From: Epiperipatus broadwayi
Taxonomy: Eukaryota; Onychophora; Udeonychophora; Euonychophora; Peripatidae
Length of the DNA: 64,000 nucleotides
Direction of reading: 5' to 3'
Assembly (NCBI GenBank): GCA_028023455.1
Contig: JAQFVV010000001.1
Span: 20,765,611-20,829,610 of the forward strand
Shown here: positions 26,467 through 40,040 of the stretch, piece after piece
How positions within the stretch are numbered: the stretch's first letter is position 1
Layout of the letters: every line of letters starts with the position of its first letter
Made by a program: the position numbers and the translations under genes
Notes under the pieces: generated by a model
Database searches by the model: none
What the model was told of the DNA's origin: nothing
The model's input: the letters and a program-made list of their open reading frames with translations, nothing else

Positions 26467-26547
<81 letters not shown>
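26467..26547. repeat. (TA)n microsatellite, ~80 bp
   Basis: Uninterrupted alternating TA between the foldback/hammerhead region and the integrase remnant. Confidence 0.98.
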
Positions 26548-26549
<2 letters not shown>

Positions 26550-26566
26550 GACTCAGGCCAATATAT

Positions 26567-26698
26567 TACTGATTAATTATAAAGTATTGGCCAAAGACTC
26601 CTGGCATTATAAGTTTCTCTTGAACCATCAGGTGCCTGAACAACATAAGCATTGGTTACGACCTTTTTCTCAATGAGGTATGGCCCTTCATAGAGATT
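26567..26698 (-). pseudogene. Ty3/gypsy integrase C-terminal (GPY/F-like) fragment
   Basis: The minus strand encodes a short frame starting NLYEGPYLIEKKVV and ending YNARSLWPILYN before a stop. The GPY followed by hydrophobic/basic residues and a later YVV strand matches the GPY/F module at the C-terminus of Ty3/gypsy-type integrases, which contributes to multimerisation and target choice. Upstream catalytic integrase and polymerase domains are not recognisable. Only ~44 codons survive, next to a (TA)n array. Confidence 0.5.
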
Positions 26699-26813
26699 GA
26701 AAATATTTTAAAATTTATATTCCTGTGGATGACTAACATGTGATAACTAAAACAAAATTTTGAAAACATATATCTATACAAAAAACTTTATAATTATAAA
26801 AGTATTTACAATG

Positions 26814-27562
26814 TCAGAACACAACTTTCTGATAACATAAATTTGGGGTAGGGAAAGATCTCTGGAAAGGAACAAAGAGTATTGAGGTATGACATATGAC
26901 TTCAAATTTTATCCAAAATGGGTATTTGTAAATTGAGTCAATAATATTATGTCCTCTAAATAAGTTATAAATATAAGAGCTTACTCTTAAGAGATTCAAA
27001 AATACTGATTCCAAATAATAAATAAAAGTATCATAAACAGGTGTCTCTACCTCCTTGTTTCTCTCAAACTTTAATGCTATATTGCTCACCATCATTGTCC
27101 TGCTGGGATACTTATAAAATAAGTCATTTCTATTACAACAATGATACAAATTCCAATTCAAACATTTATTCTCTAATCTACCTAAGAATATACTTTTTTG
27201 ATACCACACAAAATTATCTTGACACTGTTTTTTATAAAAAAACATTCCACACTTTTTTACATAAAACCTATTTTTAGGAAATAATCTTGTGTTTTTATTA
27301 ATCTGAAGTCTCTATCATTAGAGTTCATACATTGATGACTATATGTTTCATTGCAATAACATCATTGAACTTCTAGAGTACCTATTTCTATGCAAAGGCT
27401 ATTTGTTTTATAAATACCAGTCAAACAAGGTTGACTTTCATCTAAAGAAGACTCATCACTACCTTTTTCATCCTGACTCTCTTCACATACAATATTTTCA
27501 TTTATTACTGTTGTTGATTCTGGACTTATTTCATCAAAGTTATCTTCTATTTTAATAATCAT
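26814..27562 (-). other. Unrecognised minus-strand reading frames
   Basis: Two open frames, 27,562-27,362 (66 codons, rich in Glu, Asp and Ser) and 27,245-26,814 (143 codons, rich in Tyr, Phe and Asn), lie on the same strand as the integrase fragment. I recognise no domain or catalytic motif. The acidic first frame looks more protein-like than a chance AT-rich frame, so they may be decayed parts of a mobile element, but chance is not excluded. Confidence 0.25.
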
Positions 27563-28337
27563 TCCATCAGGTTTTTCATTGCAATCTTTAATTTTTGAAA
27601 ATTAGCTTCCAATTTTGTAGTGAATACTTTCTTAAGCATGGATAATGTTTATATCTTTATAAATAATATGGTAATAATAGAAAATTGATATATAAGTATT
27701 TTATATATGAAGTTTTCAGAACAGTTATTTTTATGCCATTACCTAGAATATTGTAATTGAGAGTTAAGATTATATATAACAAAATTTCACCCATTGCTTA
27801 ATTTTATAGCCTTCACTGTATAGGCTACTGTGATAGTAGATATTGGGATAAGGATAGCTTGATTTGTTTTGTCAATATCTCAGATTGATGATTATATATG
27901 TGTTTGTTGATTTTATGTATTAAATTAGATATTGGTAACTATTGCAATGACATTATTATTTTATTTTTTCAATTAAACTATTTTGTTTAATAATAAATTA
28001 TTTTGTTGTTTTTATTATGGATGATTATTTGAATTATAAAATACAAAATATTGATATGCTAGATTAATAGGTGTCCACATGTAACTCATGCTGGTAAACT
28101 TGTTTTTTTATTTTAAGATTTATTATTAGTTGGAATAATTTCATTTTGTAATTCATAACATTCCAATATTTGTTTGTAATTGTGACTTTACTAGTAAACT
28201 TAACTTCTTTTTTTTTTGATATTTTCTTATATTAATTATCAATATTAAATTATAATTGATTATTGGAAAGAAATCTAGATTTATTATCAAGTGGCACCTT
28301 CTAGTAAAGTTATGTAAGAAACTATTTATCCATTAGA

Positions 28338-28340
<3 letters not shown>
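27563..28340. other. AT-rich region, no gene recognised
   Basis: No repeat or coding signal noticed before the (TA)n that precedes the RTE LINE. Confidence 0.4.

Positions 28341-28385
<45 letters not shown>
28341..28385. repeat. (TA)n at 5' edge of RTE LINE
   Basis: Alternating TA with one TG interruption, directly abutting the 5' untranslated region of the LINE. Confidence 0.95.
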
Positions 28386-28388
<3 letters not shown>

Positions 28389-31300
28389 TGCAGAAAGGAG
28401 TTTTCTATTAACTGAAAGGAGACCCTTTGATTCCTCTTGGAGGCCTTAAAGGAACCGAGCAGGGCAAATTCCTAATGTCCACTCCATACGTTCTTGTTGT
28501 TGCAGCTGTTATTACTATGTGATTATTCATATAGTATACAAACATAGATGGGCTGCTCACCAACATGCATTAGCCAGCGTGGTGAGTTTATTGGCTTTTT
28601 ACCTCTGAGTTTAAGATCAAGAAACACCATGGTCTTGCCTCTCAGTGCCTGATAAGGCAGAATGAATGTTTGTGTAAATGATAAATATTTTTCCAATACA
28701 TATATGCAATTATGACAGACAAAAATAAAGCATGGCCCTTATTCCCAGGAGGCTGTAAAGTCACCAACCAAGGCAGCGGTTGGTGGCCGAAGGCGGCGAG
28801 TGCTAAGAATCCCCTGATTGTGGACCCAGGCTGCCATTTGATGACGACTTTTTATTTAGGTACTTACAACTGCAGATCACTTTCAAGTGAAGGAAGATTG
28901 CAAGAATTAGAAGAAGAATTGTCTTATATTAAATGGGACATTATTGGACTTTGTGAAGTTAGAAGAAAAGGTGAAGAAACAATTGATTTAAAAAGTGGAC
29001 ATATACTCTATTATAAAGGCACATATATTGGAAATACAAGTGGAGTAGGATTCATTATAAATAAAAAGTGGAAGAACAATATTGTGGAGATTGATGGTGT
29101 ATCGGACAGAGTTGCAAGATTAGTTATACAACTTAATAGCAGATACCAAATGAAGATAATTCAGGTTTATGCCCCAACAAGTTCTCATAGTGATGAAGTA
29201 GTAGAAGATTTTTATATGGATGTTCAAAAGGCTTTTGATCAGAGTAAACAACATTTTAAAATTGTTATGGGAGACGTTAATGCTAGAATTGGTAGACAAA
29301 TGAAAGATAAAATTGCTGTAGGTAATTTTGGTTATGGTAATAGAAATGAGAGAGGACATAGACTTGTGGAGTTTGCAGAAAAAGAAAAACTTTATATTAT
29401 GAATTCATTTTTTGAGAAAAATGTTAAAAGGAAATGGACATGGAAGCATCCAAATGAAGGTACAGCAGAATTGGATTATATTTTGACTAACAGGAAATAC
29501 ATATTTCAAGATTGTAATATTCTTAATAAATTTAACACAGGAAGTGATCATCGATTAGTAAGGTGTAAACTACATGTTAATGTAAAACTAGAGAGACAAA
29601 AATTATTAAGAAAAACAATATTTACAGTTGATATTCCTAATCTTCAGAAACATTCTAATGAATTTAAATTAGAACTTACAAATAGGTTTCAAGTGTTAGG
29701 AGATTTTGAACATGATTCAGATTTGAATGAAATTAATATGAAAATAACTGATACACTTTTAAAAACTGCAACAAAGATAGCTGGTAGAAAAAAGCAGCAA
29801 TTGACTAATAAAATTTCTACTGAGACTAGAGAATTTATGAAGAAAAGAAGGAATATGAAGATATACAAAAATGATGTATTAAAAAGAATTGAATATCTCG
29901 AATTTTGTAAAATGGTACGGAAAAGAGTTGAAAATGATATAAGAAAGTATAACTGTGAAATAACAAGGAAAGCTGTAGAAGAAAATAAAAGTCTCAAGAA
30001 TGTTAAACAACATTTTGGTATTGGTAGGAAATTTATATCTGCAATAAGAAAAAAAGATGGAATTATTACTAAAAAGAGAGATGACATCATGAAATTGGTA
30101 GAAGATTTTTATCAAGAATTATATAGTAATAAAGAACAAGTACCTCCTATATCTATTACATCTTCCGAATTGCCCAGAATTTTAAATGAAGAAGTGAGAC
30201 ATGCAATTAAATGTATGAAGAAAGGAAAGGCTCCAGGAAATGATGGAATTATAATTGATATATTAAAAGAAGGAGGTGAAGAAATAGAAACAATTTTAGC
30301 AAAGTTATATACCAAATGTCTAAATGATAAAGATGTACTGGAAGATTGGAAGAATGCAGTAATAATATTAATATTTAAAAAAGGTGATAAAGAAGATATT
30401 AGAAATTACAGACCTATCAGCCTTTTATCAGTTTTATATAAAAATTTTACCAAGATAATTACAACTCGTCTACAGAGAACTTTGGATTTCCACCAACCAA
30501 GAGAACAAGCTGGATTTAAAAGTGGTTTTAGTACAATAGATCATATCCAGGTATTGAGAGAAGTCATAGAAAGGACAAATGAATATGAGTTGTCATTATG
30601 TTTTGGATTTGTAGATTATGAAAAGGCATTCGATTCTATACACATTTCTTCAGTGATTAAAGCATTGGATCATCAAGGTATAGATCCAGGATATTGTCAT
30701 ATTTTAAAGAATATTTATAAAAATGCAACAGCAACAATTAGATTACATAATGATACTGGAAAAATCAACATTGAGAAAGGTGTAAGACAAGGTGACTCCA
30801 TATCTCCAAAACTTTTTACAGCAGTGCTGCAAGAAGTATTTTGTGGATTAAAATGGGAAACTAAAGGAATGAAAGTAAATGAAGAGTATTTAAGTCATTT
30901 AGATTTTGCAGATGATGTAGTTGTTTTTGCAAATAATGCTTCAGAGCTGCAGGAAATGTTGCAGGAGTTAGCAGATGAAAGTAGAAAAGTAGGACTAAAG
31001 ATAAATGTTAAAAAGACTAAAGTAATGTTTAATCGATTTGCTCAAAATATGAAAATAAAGATTGATTATGAAGAATTAGAAGAAGTTAACAGTTACAAAT
31101 ACCTTGGTCAGATTATTAATACAGATGGAAACATAATGGAGGAAATTAATCATAGAATTAAACTTGGTTGAAGTGCTTTTGGTAGAAATAACTTGATACT
31201 AAAAGGAAATATGCCTATGTGTTTGAAAAGAATGGTTTTTAACAAATGTATTTTACCAGTTCTTACTTATGGATCTGAGACTTGGACACTTAATAGAAGA

Positions 31301-31671
31301 GCAATACAGAGATTTTGGACCACTCAAAGGAGTATGGAGAGATGTATGTTGGGAGTAACAAGAAGAGATCAAAAATGCAATGTATGGGTAAGACAACAAA
31401 CAGGTGTTACTGACCTTATTGAAAAAATTAAAAGATTGAAATGGAGTTGGGTTGGACATATTGCTAGAAGAAATGATAATAGATGGACAATTGAAATTTT
31501 AAACTGGATTCTAAGAGATTGTAAAAGCCCCAGAAAGAGACCACATGTGAGATGGATGGATGAAATAAGAAAGTGTGCAGGGGTGTTGTGGAAAAGGAAG
31601 ACTAAATATCGGAGAAGATGGATTAAACTTGGAGAGACCTTCATCCTGCAGTGGATTGATAATGGTTGATG

Positions 31672-31672
<1 letters not shown>
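28386..31672 (+). mobile_element. Near-full-length RTE-type LINE retrotransposon
   Basis: A 3.3-kb element between two (TA)n arrays: a ~325-bp less AT-rich leader, one long frame for apurinic endonuclease plus reverse transcriptase, and a very short 3' end. RTE-clade elements are about this size and have one main ORF, a tiny 3' untranslated region and a microsatellite-like tail. Here the stop codon is followed almost at once by GATTATATATA, while truncated relatives at 14.5 and 43.0 kb end in GATGATGAT. No ordinary target duplication can be scored because both sides are TA repeats. Confidence 0.88.
28712..31669 (+). pseudogene. RTE LINE endonuclease-reverse transcriptase, one in-frame stop
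   Basis: Encodes the enzyme that nicks DNA and copies LINE RNA at the nick. The first 819 codons are open. The apurinic-endonuclease-like domain (about residues 48-285) shows GTYNCRSL, GLCEVRRKGEE with the catalytic Glu near 82, GDVNARIG near 187 and SDHRLV near 278. The reverse transcriptase (about 500-800) shows NYRPISLLSVLYK, motif A FVDYEKAFDSI near 633, motif B GVRQGDSISPKLF near 690 and catalytic FADD near 732, then YKYLGQII. TGA at 31,169-31,171 interrupts the frame at LG*SAFG, where the family normally has a Trp. The same frame continues to 31,669 with LPVLTYGSETW, the W-rich VWVRQQTGV segment and WVGHIARR. Start: the first ATG after the leader; a later in-frame ATG at about residue 44 is also possible. 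Related genes are often annotated 'craniofacial development protein 2-like'. Confidence 0.9.

Positions 31673-31673
<1 letters not shown>

Positions 31674-31726
<53 letters not shown>
31674..31726. repeat. (TA)n at 3' edge of RTE LINE
   Basis: Begins within a few bases of the LINE stop codon. Confidence 0.97.
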
Positions 31727-31728
<2 letters not shown>

Positions 31729-34700
31729 TAACCTGTACTCTCGTGCATGCTCACTTCCAGATAATATATGATATGAAATAAACGGGTTCTATCTCAGTTA
31801 ATAATTAACAACTAAAATATTCAGCATTAAAATTAAAATATTTCACTAGCTCAAATTTAAAATACGAATAAGGTTCAGTTTATAAAAATAAATTAAATAA
31901 ATAGTTAATATTTTCATGAAACTTGAAGTGAAAATACAGGTGACAAGATAGATTGCATTGAGACAATATCCCACAGGATACTACCTCAATGGCATAAGAA
32001 AACTATCCCCCCTTTATTACTATTTCAAATAACAAACTCATAGTATTCTTACGACTTTAATAACTTCTACTCACTAAGATTAAACTAATAATTAAATCTT
32101 AATCTTCTATTTAATAATCTAGCTCAATAAAATAATCTCAGGTTCATAAAGTTTATTCTAAGTTAATTTAAAAATACGGTAGTAAAATATGAGAAGGGAT
32201 TTTATGTCATAATCTACTACACTGAACTAATAATAATAAATAACAGTAATAATATTCTTCATTGTTTAACTAATTCTGTATAACTTTTCTTTTTACTATA
32301 ATTTTATTAGCATAATAAAATAATTGTATATAATCTTTACCTTCATGTGATGATATAATAAATATGTGGTAGCATTTTAATAATCTGACAAACAAAATAT
32401 GTGTGGCAACTGATAGCATATAATTTAATATAATATTGTGATAACTGATTTATGACCAATAAAATAATGTAAGATTATGATTATTTAATTATAATAAATA
32501 CCAATAAAATATTTAAAATTCTTAAAATAATTCTCTATTTATTTTTTGTGCAAAATTATATATTTGTTTCAGTTATTATGCATATATCGTGATTTCATGC
32601 AGCGATGTGGAGAAATAAATAACTTGGACACAAAATTTTTGAAATAACAAAATTTAACAAAGTTTATTACTAACAACAAATAAATAAACAATTTATTTAC
32701 ACTACTTACAGTGAATATCCTTAACTTTTTTTACTTTACAGTTTGATCTACCGGTTAAAAAAAAAAAAAATTTATATTTCAATTACATCTTTATTTAGAT
32801 TTAGGACAAAATTTAAAAAAAATGTTATTATTTGGTTTCTCATTATGGTTAACTTATTACAAGTATATTTATCTACTTTATTAGCAACAGCATTTTATTC
32901 TTAATATTGCTAAACTATCTTATTTAAAAAAAATTCATACCTAGAAAACATTCTATAGAAAACAAAATTTTATAATGAGTATGGATTTCTCAAAATATTA
33001 AAAAAATTTCATCTTGCAAAGTCAAAGATGTTACACAAAATATTATCCAAAATTCAGTTCTAGATTTTAGTATTTATCACACAATGTTTACTAATCATAA
33101 TATATTCTTCTTTAAGCCTTACTTTAGTATGATATAAGTGTAATCATTAATATATTTCTGTTAATCAATAAAACAAAAAAATATATACTATGCATATTGT
33201 CTACATAATTTACTTTGTACTATTGTATTTTAAAATATGCAATACTTATTTTTCTCTTAAAAAATAACAATACTAAAGCATTTAAAATTATTATCACTTT
33301 AAAGAAAATATCTTTGTTTAGATACTTTATTTTAAAAAAGTTTATATTTCATTTCTGAAATAAAATTCAAAATATATTCTATGATTTTTTCTTTCCTTAG
33401 GATACTTTGGATCTTCAATTTTAAGTTATAATATTCTGCTCCTTATAAGCAAATAAACTAATCTTATACAAAAACGATAGCATAACCTAAGTTCTAAATT
33501 ATTTATCATTTCTTTTAAAATATCTTACTAAACGATGCAGTTACATGAAATAAAGATAGCGAAAACAGATGCATAGGATTAAGGAAGAAAGCCAGAGTAT
33601 TACTCTTAACATATCTCAAAATCATGGCACAGTGTGAAAAAGTATGACATTTACCTGCCTAATATCCTCTAGTACAGGGACGATGTTAAAGCTATTTCTT
33701 CAGCTTTATTAGAACATCAAATATTTAAAGAAATATAAACACTGTCCAAATAAAATGTGTATCAGTCATAGGGCTTTGTTAACTATGCTGATATTCACAT
33801 AAAGACTAAATATTATTTCCATTCCTTATCATATCCTGTTTTAAAATACATCATCTTGGTTTCCTGCTAACCATAGTACTTCCAAGCCACTATCTCAACA
33901 TTATTTCTCAACATTTTTCTACATCTTACATTAATAAATAACTATCTGCATTTACAAAACAATAAATAAAATTCATTAATAGTTAAACAATCTTACTATC
34001 CCATAAGAAAAGTTGCTTACTTCATTGCTCTGTATGTTTAATCATATACAATCTACTTAGACAATATTTGAATATCCAATAACATGAAAATTTTAAAAGA
34101 ATCACATAGTTATTTGTTATGTTGGATTATATCACTAATAAAAATAAAAAAAAATCTCGTATGCATATTTTCAAATCAATCCTATCTCATAATGTTTTTT
34201 TTTTTAATGTTGTATGATGCAGGACATATAAGTAAAAACTTTTACACTTCATTCTTCCAATTTATGGATGATCTAAAGAAAACAAAAGAAATATACATTA
34301 TAAATTATCAATAGTTATTATTATTACCAATAACCTTTATCTAGTCATCGTGTTCAGTAGGCTTTTCTTTATCCACTTGAGCATTGCAGATATAAAAAAA
34401 TTCACACCCATACACTTTATATTAAAATATTTTTAGCTAAATTATTAATTGTTATATTATAAAATTTTAATATTAATAAATTAGTGTTTTTATGTTTTTC
34501 CTAATCTTATATAAAATTTTAGATTTAAACTAGGTTAACAAAATAAAAAGAATCAAAACTATAGTTACATATTTTCTTGATGATAGTTCCTGATAAGTCC
34601 AAAATGCTTATTATTTTCTCTAGAGTTTTCCAAAAATGTTCTCCTCTAAGCGCGTTAAAGTTTAAAATAAAAATAATTATTAATCCATTTAGTAAAATTT

Positions 34701-36696
34701 ATAGAAAATAATCCTTGGTTTTAGTATTTAGGATGATAATTATTAAATCATAATATTAATTAATCCCATGAAGCTTCTTAATCTTCTCTACCAATATTCT
34801 CTGCGTATCCGATGCATCAATCCATCTAATTTAACTTTAAAAATATTTGATAAACTTTTAAGTACTATTTGTATTTTCATGGATCCATTTTTTTATTCAT
34901 CTATGTGTTCACTTTTTATCTATGTTTCCTTCCTGATACATTTAAACTTTCATTTGGTATTTTTTATAAATCTCTTTTAAAATAAAACTTCAAGTACTTT
35001 TGAACAAATCTTTTCCAAATACATTTTAAATAATTTGAAGAACGGATATTTTAATATCAAAACGCTTCTGTAACATATTTTCTTGGGTTCTTTATTTAAT
35101 TCTTGAAAAATATTTTTAAAAAAATGTTACCTTCAGAAAGTATATAACATTTTACTCCTTTGAATATCATACTATATAAAATAATTCATGCAATATATAA
35201 CTATCTTATTACCATTTAAAAATAAATCTTGGATAAACTTATAAATAATACGTTTCAATACAATTTTTTTTAGACTCCGTATAATGTCCAAGCTGTGGTT
35301 TTTATGTACCAGAACAGTTCTTCGGTGAAGTATTAATAACGCTGTATCAATAAATATTTCAAATATTTTTTCAGCATTACAACTTATATCCATTTTATTT
35401 CTTAGTACAACCATCCCTTATTGCGAAGTTTAGGTTAAATTTTTAGATAAAATACGACTGATAAAGGAACTTTAAAAAATTTAACAAAGCATGTTAAACG
35501 AAATTATTAAAATATTTTTTAGTTACACTCTCTTTTGCAAACATATTTTTTAAAATTATCAATTAGTTTTTTGCAGATAAAGTTATAAGAAAGTACTAAA
35601 AATTGACTAAAATAAAAAATTGTAAAATACTATCTTTTTGATAGTTATAATTTACCTTTCTCTGGTTTCAATACATTATTAATCTCCCCCGATAACTTAG
35701 TTACGATGATATTTATAGTCTGTAAGAATACCTATTCCTATTGGTTAATTCTTACTTTAGCTTGAGAACAAATTTACATATTTTTAGTTTATAGTAGAAT
35801 TATATTTGAAAATAAAAAAATGATGACGTAATGAACTTAAAATATTATTTAAAATATTACTTTTAAATAAATTATTATTTTATTAAAACTATTTAAACAT
35901 TTAAAATAACTTTTAAAATAACATTTAATAACTTATTCCATTTCTTAATATTCAATTTATCTATTTTTATTTAAATAAAATATTTAATTTTTATATTATG
36001 AATGTATTCGTCTTTATTACATTATTTAAACATGTTATACGATAGTTAACTTAATGTTTAATACTATTTACTTTTATGATAGGCAATAATTCTATCCAAT
36101 TTTATAATATAACTTTTAAAATATTTTAAACTTTGTTATTAATTCAAACAAGCAGTGTGTGTGAGAGTATACATTAAAAGTCACATGATTAATAACTTTG
36201 ACAGACAATTTTTAATCTATTTCTCTGCCTAGATTTATAAAATTGATACACTTATTATATTATATAAAATAATTATAAAAAATTTGGGAGAACAATTTAG
36301 AAAATATAGAATTAAATATAATTTTCACCATCACAAAGTTTATTTTAAAAATATACTATATTAATTTTGACTATTTAAATATGATTACAAATCTAAATAT
36401 AGAATTTATTAAATTATACGTTTTAAACTATTAAAATCGGATTTTTAAATATACTTTTAATTTTTATAGCTGTGTTATTTAATATGGCCAGCTTTTACAA
36501 CCATATGCAACAATATTTTAAGCTTTACATGACCATTTTTTAAATGATTTTATACAATGTATTCTCTTTAGCTTCCAATTGTGCTTTAAAGATATAATTG
36601 ACTTAATATAATTAATGTATTAAAAGAACATATTCTAAAATTTAAAATTTTTAGTAATTGACTGTTATGAACTATTACTGACCTGTAGAAAAGGGC

Positions 36697-36786
<90 letters not shown>

Positions 36787-38064
36787 TATATAGTTAAATT
36801 ATATAATAATGATAATTATTATTATGGGTAATGTGACCAGAGTATCTCATTAGATTTATAAAGAAGTATTATGAAAAAACAAAAATAAATTATGATGTAA
36901 AAAAAAAATTAGAAAAAAATACTTTTTTAAAATGCTAGTAAAATGTTGATGAATTTTAACTAATACAATTTTAGATAAATGAAAATTTGAGCAACTTTTG
37001 ATGATTTTTTTGGATTATTGGTGAAAAAAATTCAAACCAAAAAACAGATTTTATTTGACTCTTCACAGTAATCAATGTATATAGACTGAAAATTTTTTTT
37101 GAATAATGGAAGCAGGTTATCATGTTGAATTATACTTAAGAAAGGTTTTTAAAAAATATTTTATGAAAAACGCAAGCATTTAATTTTTGTAATAATTATC
37201 TATGAAATCTATTGAGAATTGCAATGCAAAATCTAGTTTAATATCTGAATTATGATACTTCAGAAAGAACTCTTATGGTTCAAACTTCTTCTAAAATAAG
37301 AGACCACATTTAAATTATTTTTAAATACAAATATTATTAATAGGCAGTTAATCAAATTATTTAAACTAAATAGTACATAAAAATACAAATGATGAACATA
37401 TTTTCATAGCTATGATTTCCAGAGATACAGCTTATATAAAAATATTTCTACTTGAATAACAACTCCAGCGCCAGCAATAATAATAAGCTATGAAGAAATA
37501 CTTTCTTTTTTTTTTTGGTGCAAATAAATAAAATAAATTAATAACACAGCTTGCAATTTCATTTGTATTTATACTTTTAAGGAGATGTTAATTTAGTTCT
37601 TACTAAAGTCATGGGCACACACATATACTTTAATATATTAATATAAAAACAAATAGCAATAATAATAATTTTTTCTATATATTCCGTTATTATTTTTGAA
37701 ATAATAAGAGCTGGATATTTGTTGAATAGACAGATTATGCTCAACCAAAAGTCACATTTGAAGAGGAGTCCCGCTCTTGTCAAAGTTTATGTAATTAAAA
37801 ATTCTATTAAAAAAACAACTTGTTACTTCAAAAATTACAATAATCAGAAACATCTTTATATTCAAATACTTTTTTTAAAAATATTATTATCAGTTAATTG
37901 TTAATTGTATTGTTGCTTCCATCAACTCTCTTATTGTGGATATTATGCATATAGCAAAATGTCTTCAGTGCAGTCACAAAAATAAAGATATGTGATGTGT
38001 TCTCTTTAAAAAATATATGTTATTCAAATCAATTGGTAATATTTATTTCATTAAATTGTGAATC
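31727..38064. other. Very AT-rich region, no gene recognised
   Basis: About 6.3 kb, visually near 80 percent A+T, without a recognisable coding region or interspersed repeat. It contains an interrupted (TA)n block at 36,702-36,782. Small frames here (for example 34,084-34,314 and 34,768-34,980) have the Ile/Asn/Lys/Phe-rich make-up expected by chance. Confidence 0.5.
36702..36782. repeat. Interrupted (TA)n microsatellite
   Basis: Alternating TA broken by TTATAT and TTTC; ends near ATATAGTATATAG. Confidence 0.95.
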
Positions 38065-38202
38065 AAATTATTTATGTATATGTCAAGCATTGGTAGTCGA
38101 GAAGTCAGTGACATCTGCTTTACAAGTAGTTGTCCTGGGTTAGCGGTTTTGCTTCCTGGCTGATGCTATGGCACATGAGAAAAAAAAATTATTTATGTAT
38201 AT
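38065..38202 (+). mobile_element. tRNA-derived SINE with 17-bp target duplication
   Basis: The body 38,082-38,185 is bracketed by identical 17-bp copies of AAATTATTTATGTATAT (38,065-38,081; 38,186-38,202) and ends in an A-run, the hallmarks of LINE-assisted insertion. The first ~75 bases resemble a tRNA: an A-box-like TGGTAGTCGAG, an anticodon-arm-like CTGCTTTACAAGTAG reminiscent of valine tRNA, and a damaged B box. The tail GATGCTATGGCACATGAG plus poly(A) is shared with the copy at 50,270, which retains an intact B box. Confidence 0.75.
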
Positions 38203-40040
38203 CTGAATTATTTCTATAGCAAAGTAACTGATTTTAATATAGTTTAGTCATTTTATATGATTAACAATTCAAATAAACATATCTACACTAAGTGCATTAC
38301 CATTTTTTTTTTTTTGCATAAAATAATAATATAAAAAAATCTTAGTTGTTCAATTCATTGCTTTAAAATCTTAAATATTCTGAAAATATAAAACTCTAAG
38401 CTGCTAATTTATATTGTTTGTGGTAATTTTTCAATATTTTTTACTTAATAGAAAATTATGAAAATATTTTTGATTATTTTAATACAAATTTAGGAAGTTT
38501 AACCAGTATAAAAATATTTATTTTCAATACTTTTTAATTAATAGAAAATTATTTTTGATTATTTTTAATGCAAATTTAGGAAGTTTAAATCAATATAAAA
38601 ATATTTATTTTCAATTATCTGTGTTTGTAAATAAATCTTAACATTCTCACTATTTTTTTATGAGATGTTCAATTTAAAAGAGAAAGAGAGGGTGGGCCAA
38701 AAAATACCAAAACAGTAATAACAAAAAAAATTACTTCATTTACAGTTGCAAAACAAAAAGGTACTTTGCCCAAATTTTTAAAAATTTACCATGTTGACAC
38801 AGAAATGGAAAGAACCAATCAAGAAGGGGAAAATATTCATATAAATGAAAATGTTTTCAGAAAAGATATTCACAATAGTAAGATGGATATAAATAATAAT
38901 CATGAAGAAACACATTTACAAGAAAAAACAGTGTCGTGGAACTAATTCAATGTGTGTGATAAAGAAATATTTAATAAATTACTAAATAAAACAAATGATC
39001 TTCTTACTTGACCAGAGAAAATGACCAGCCAATAATAAATTATTTAGTGAAAAAAGAATTATCAAAAATTCTTATGAATGAGTTTCCTGCCAAATATGGA
39101 AATTATTTTTTAAAAGTTTTTCCTAAAAAATCATATTATCTTTGGATAATGTATTCTGCTAAAAAAGATAAAATATTTTGTTTCTAGTGTTGTCTTTTCC
39201 ATAATGATACAATTGCTTGTTCACATTAGATTTAATTTGCTAAATACATATACCTGACAGGCAGAACATAAAAAATCAATGCATCATTTGGTTGCAATGT
39301 TAAAATATACAGAAGTTTAAAAAAAAAGACCATCAGCTATGAAAAGTATAGATATGGTGCAACAGAAATTACTGATTAAAAATATGGTGACTACATCAAA
39401 TTTTTTGAAAGATTATTATCCGTGATATAATTTTTCACTGAGCATAATTTTACATTTTGAGAATCTTTCAAGACCATAGAAGATTTATGTAGTGGAAAAT
39501 TTTTAGTAATTGTTGAGCTGTTTGGGAAATCTGACTCAATATTTCAAGACCATTTTTGAAAAATTATCAGTAAACAAGATTAAGATCATTATCTAAACAA
39601 AATATTTCAAAATGAATTAGTGAATTTAATGGAAAGTAAAATCCATAAACAGAATATAGATCAAATAAAATCAGAAAAGTATTTTGCTATAATGATTTAC
39701 TCCAGATATCTGCCACCAAAAACAAATGTCTCTTACAGTCAGGAATATCTGATGGTACTTTACCCAATTCAGTCATCTATATTTATAAATAGTTTATTAA
39801 ATTTATAAATGTAGAAATTCTGTAGAAAATTTATATGCTATGTTGAAGTAAGTAATTAATTCTCTAGAATTAAATAATAATATGAGGGGTCAAGGGTACT
39901 ATAATGATTTAAATGTGAGGAGAAAAATTTCTACGATTCATATTAGATTTTTTAAAAATATTTAAGAGTATTTTTTTTACACTAAATGCTTGTCAAATAT
40001 AAACTTGTCCTGATGCATTAACTTTCTTTGGTATACTTTA

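Noticed and set aside
28610-28680. GAAACACCATGGTC in the RTE leader, resembling part of the 40-kb hammerhead
   Set aside because: The upstream CTGAGTTT does not fit CUGANGA and no stem II forms between them.
29120-30315. Several minus-strand open frames opposite the RTE LINE
   Set aside because: They are antisense shadows of an AT-rich coding frame with clear plus-strand motifs.
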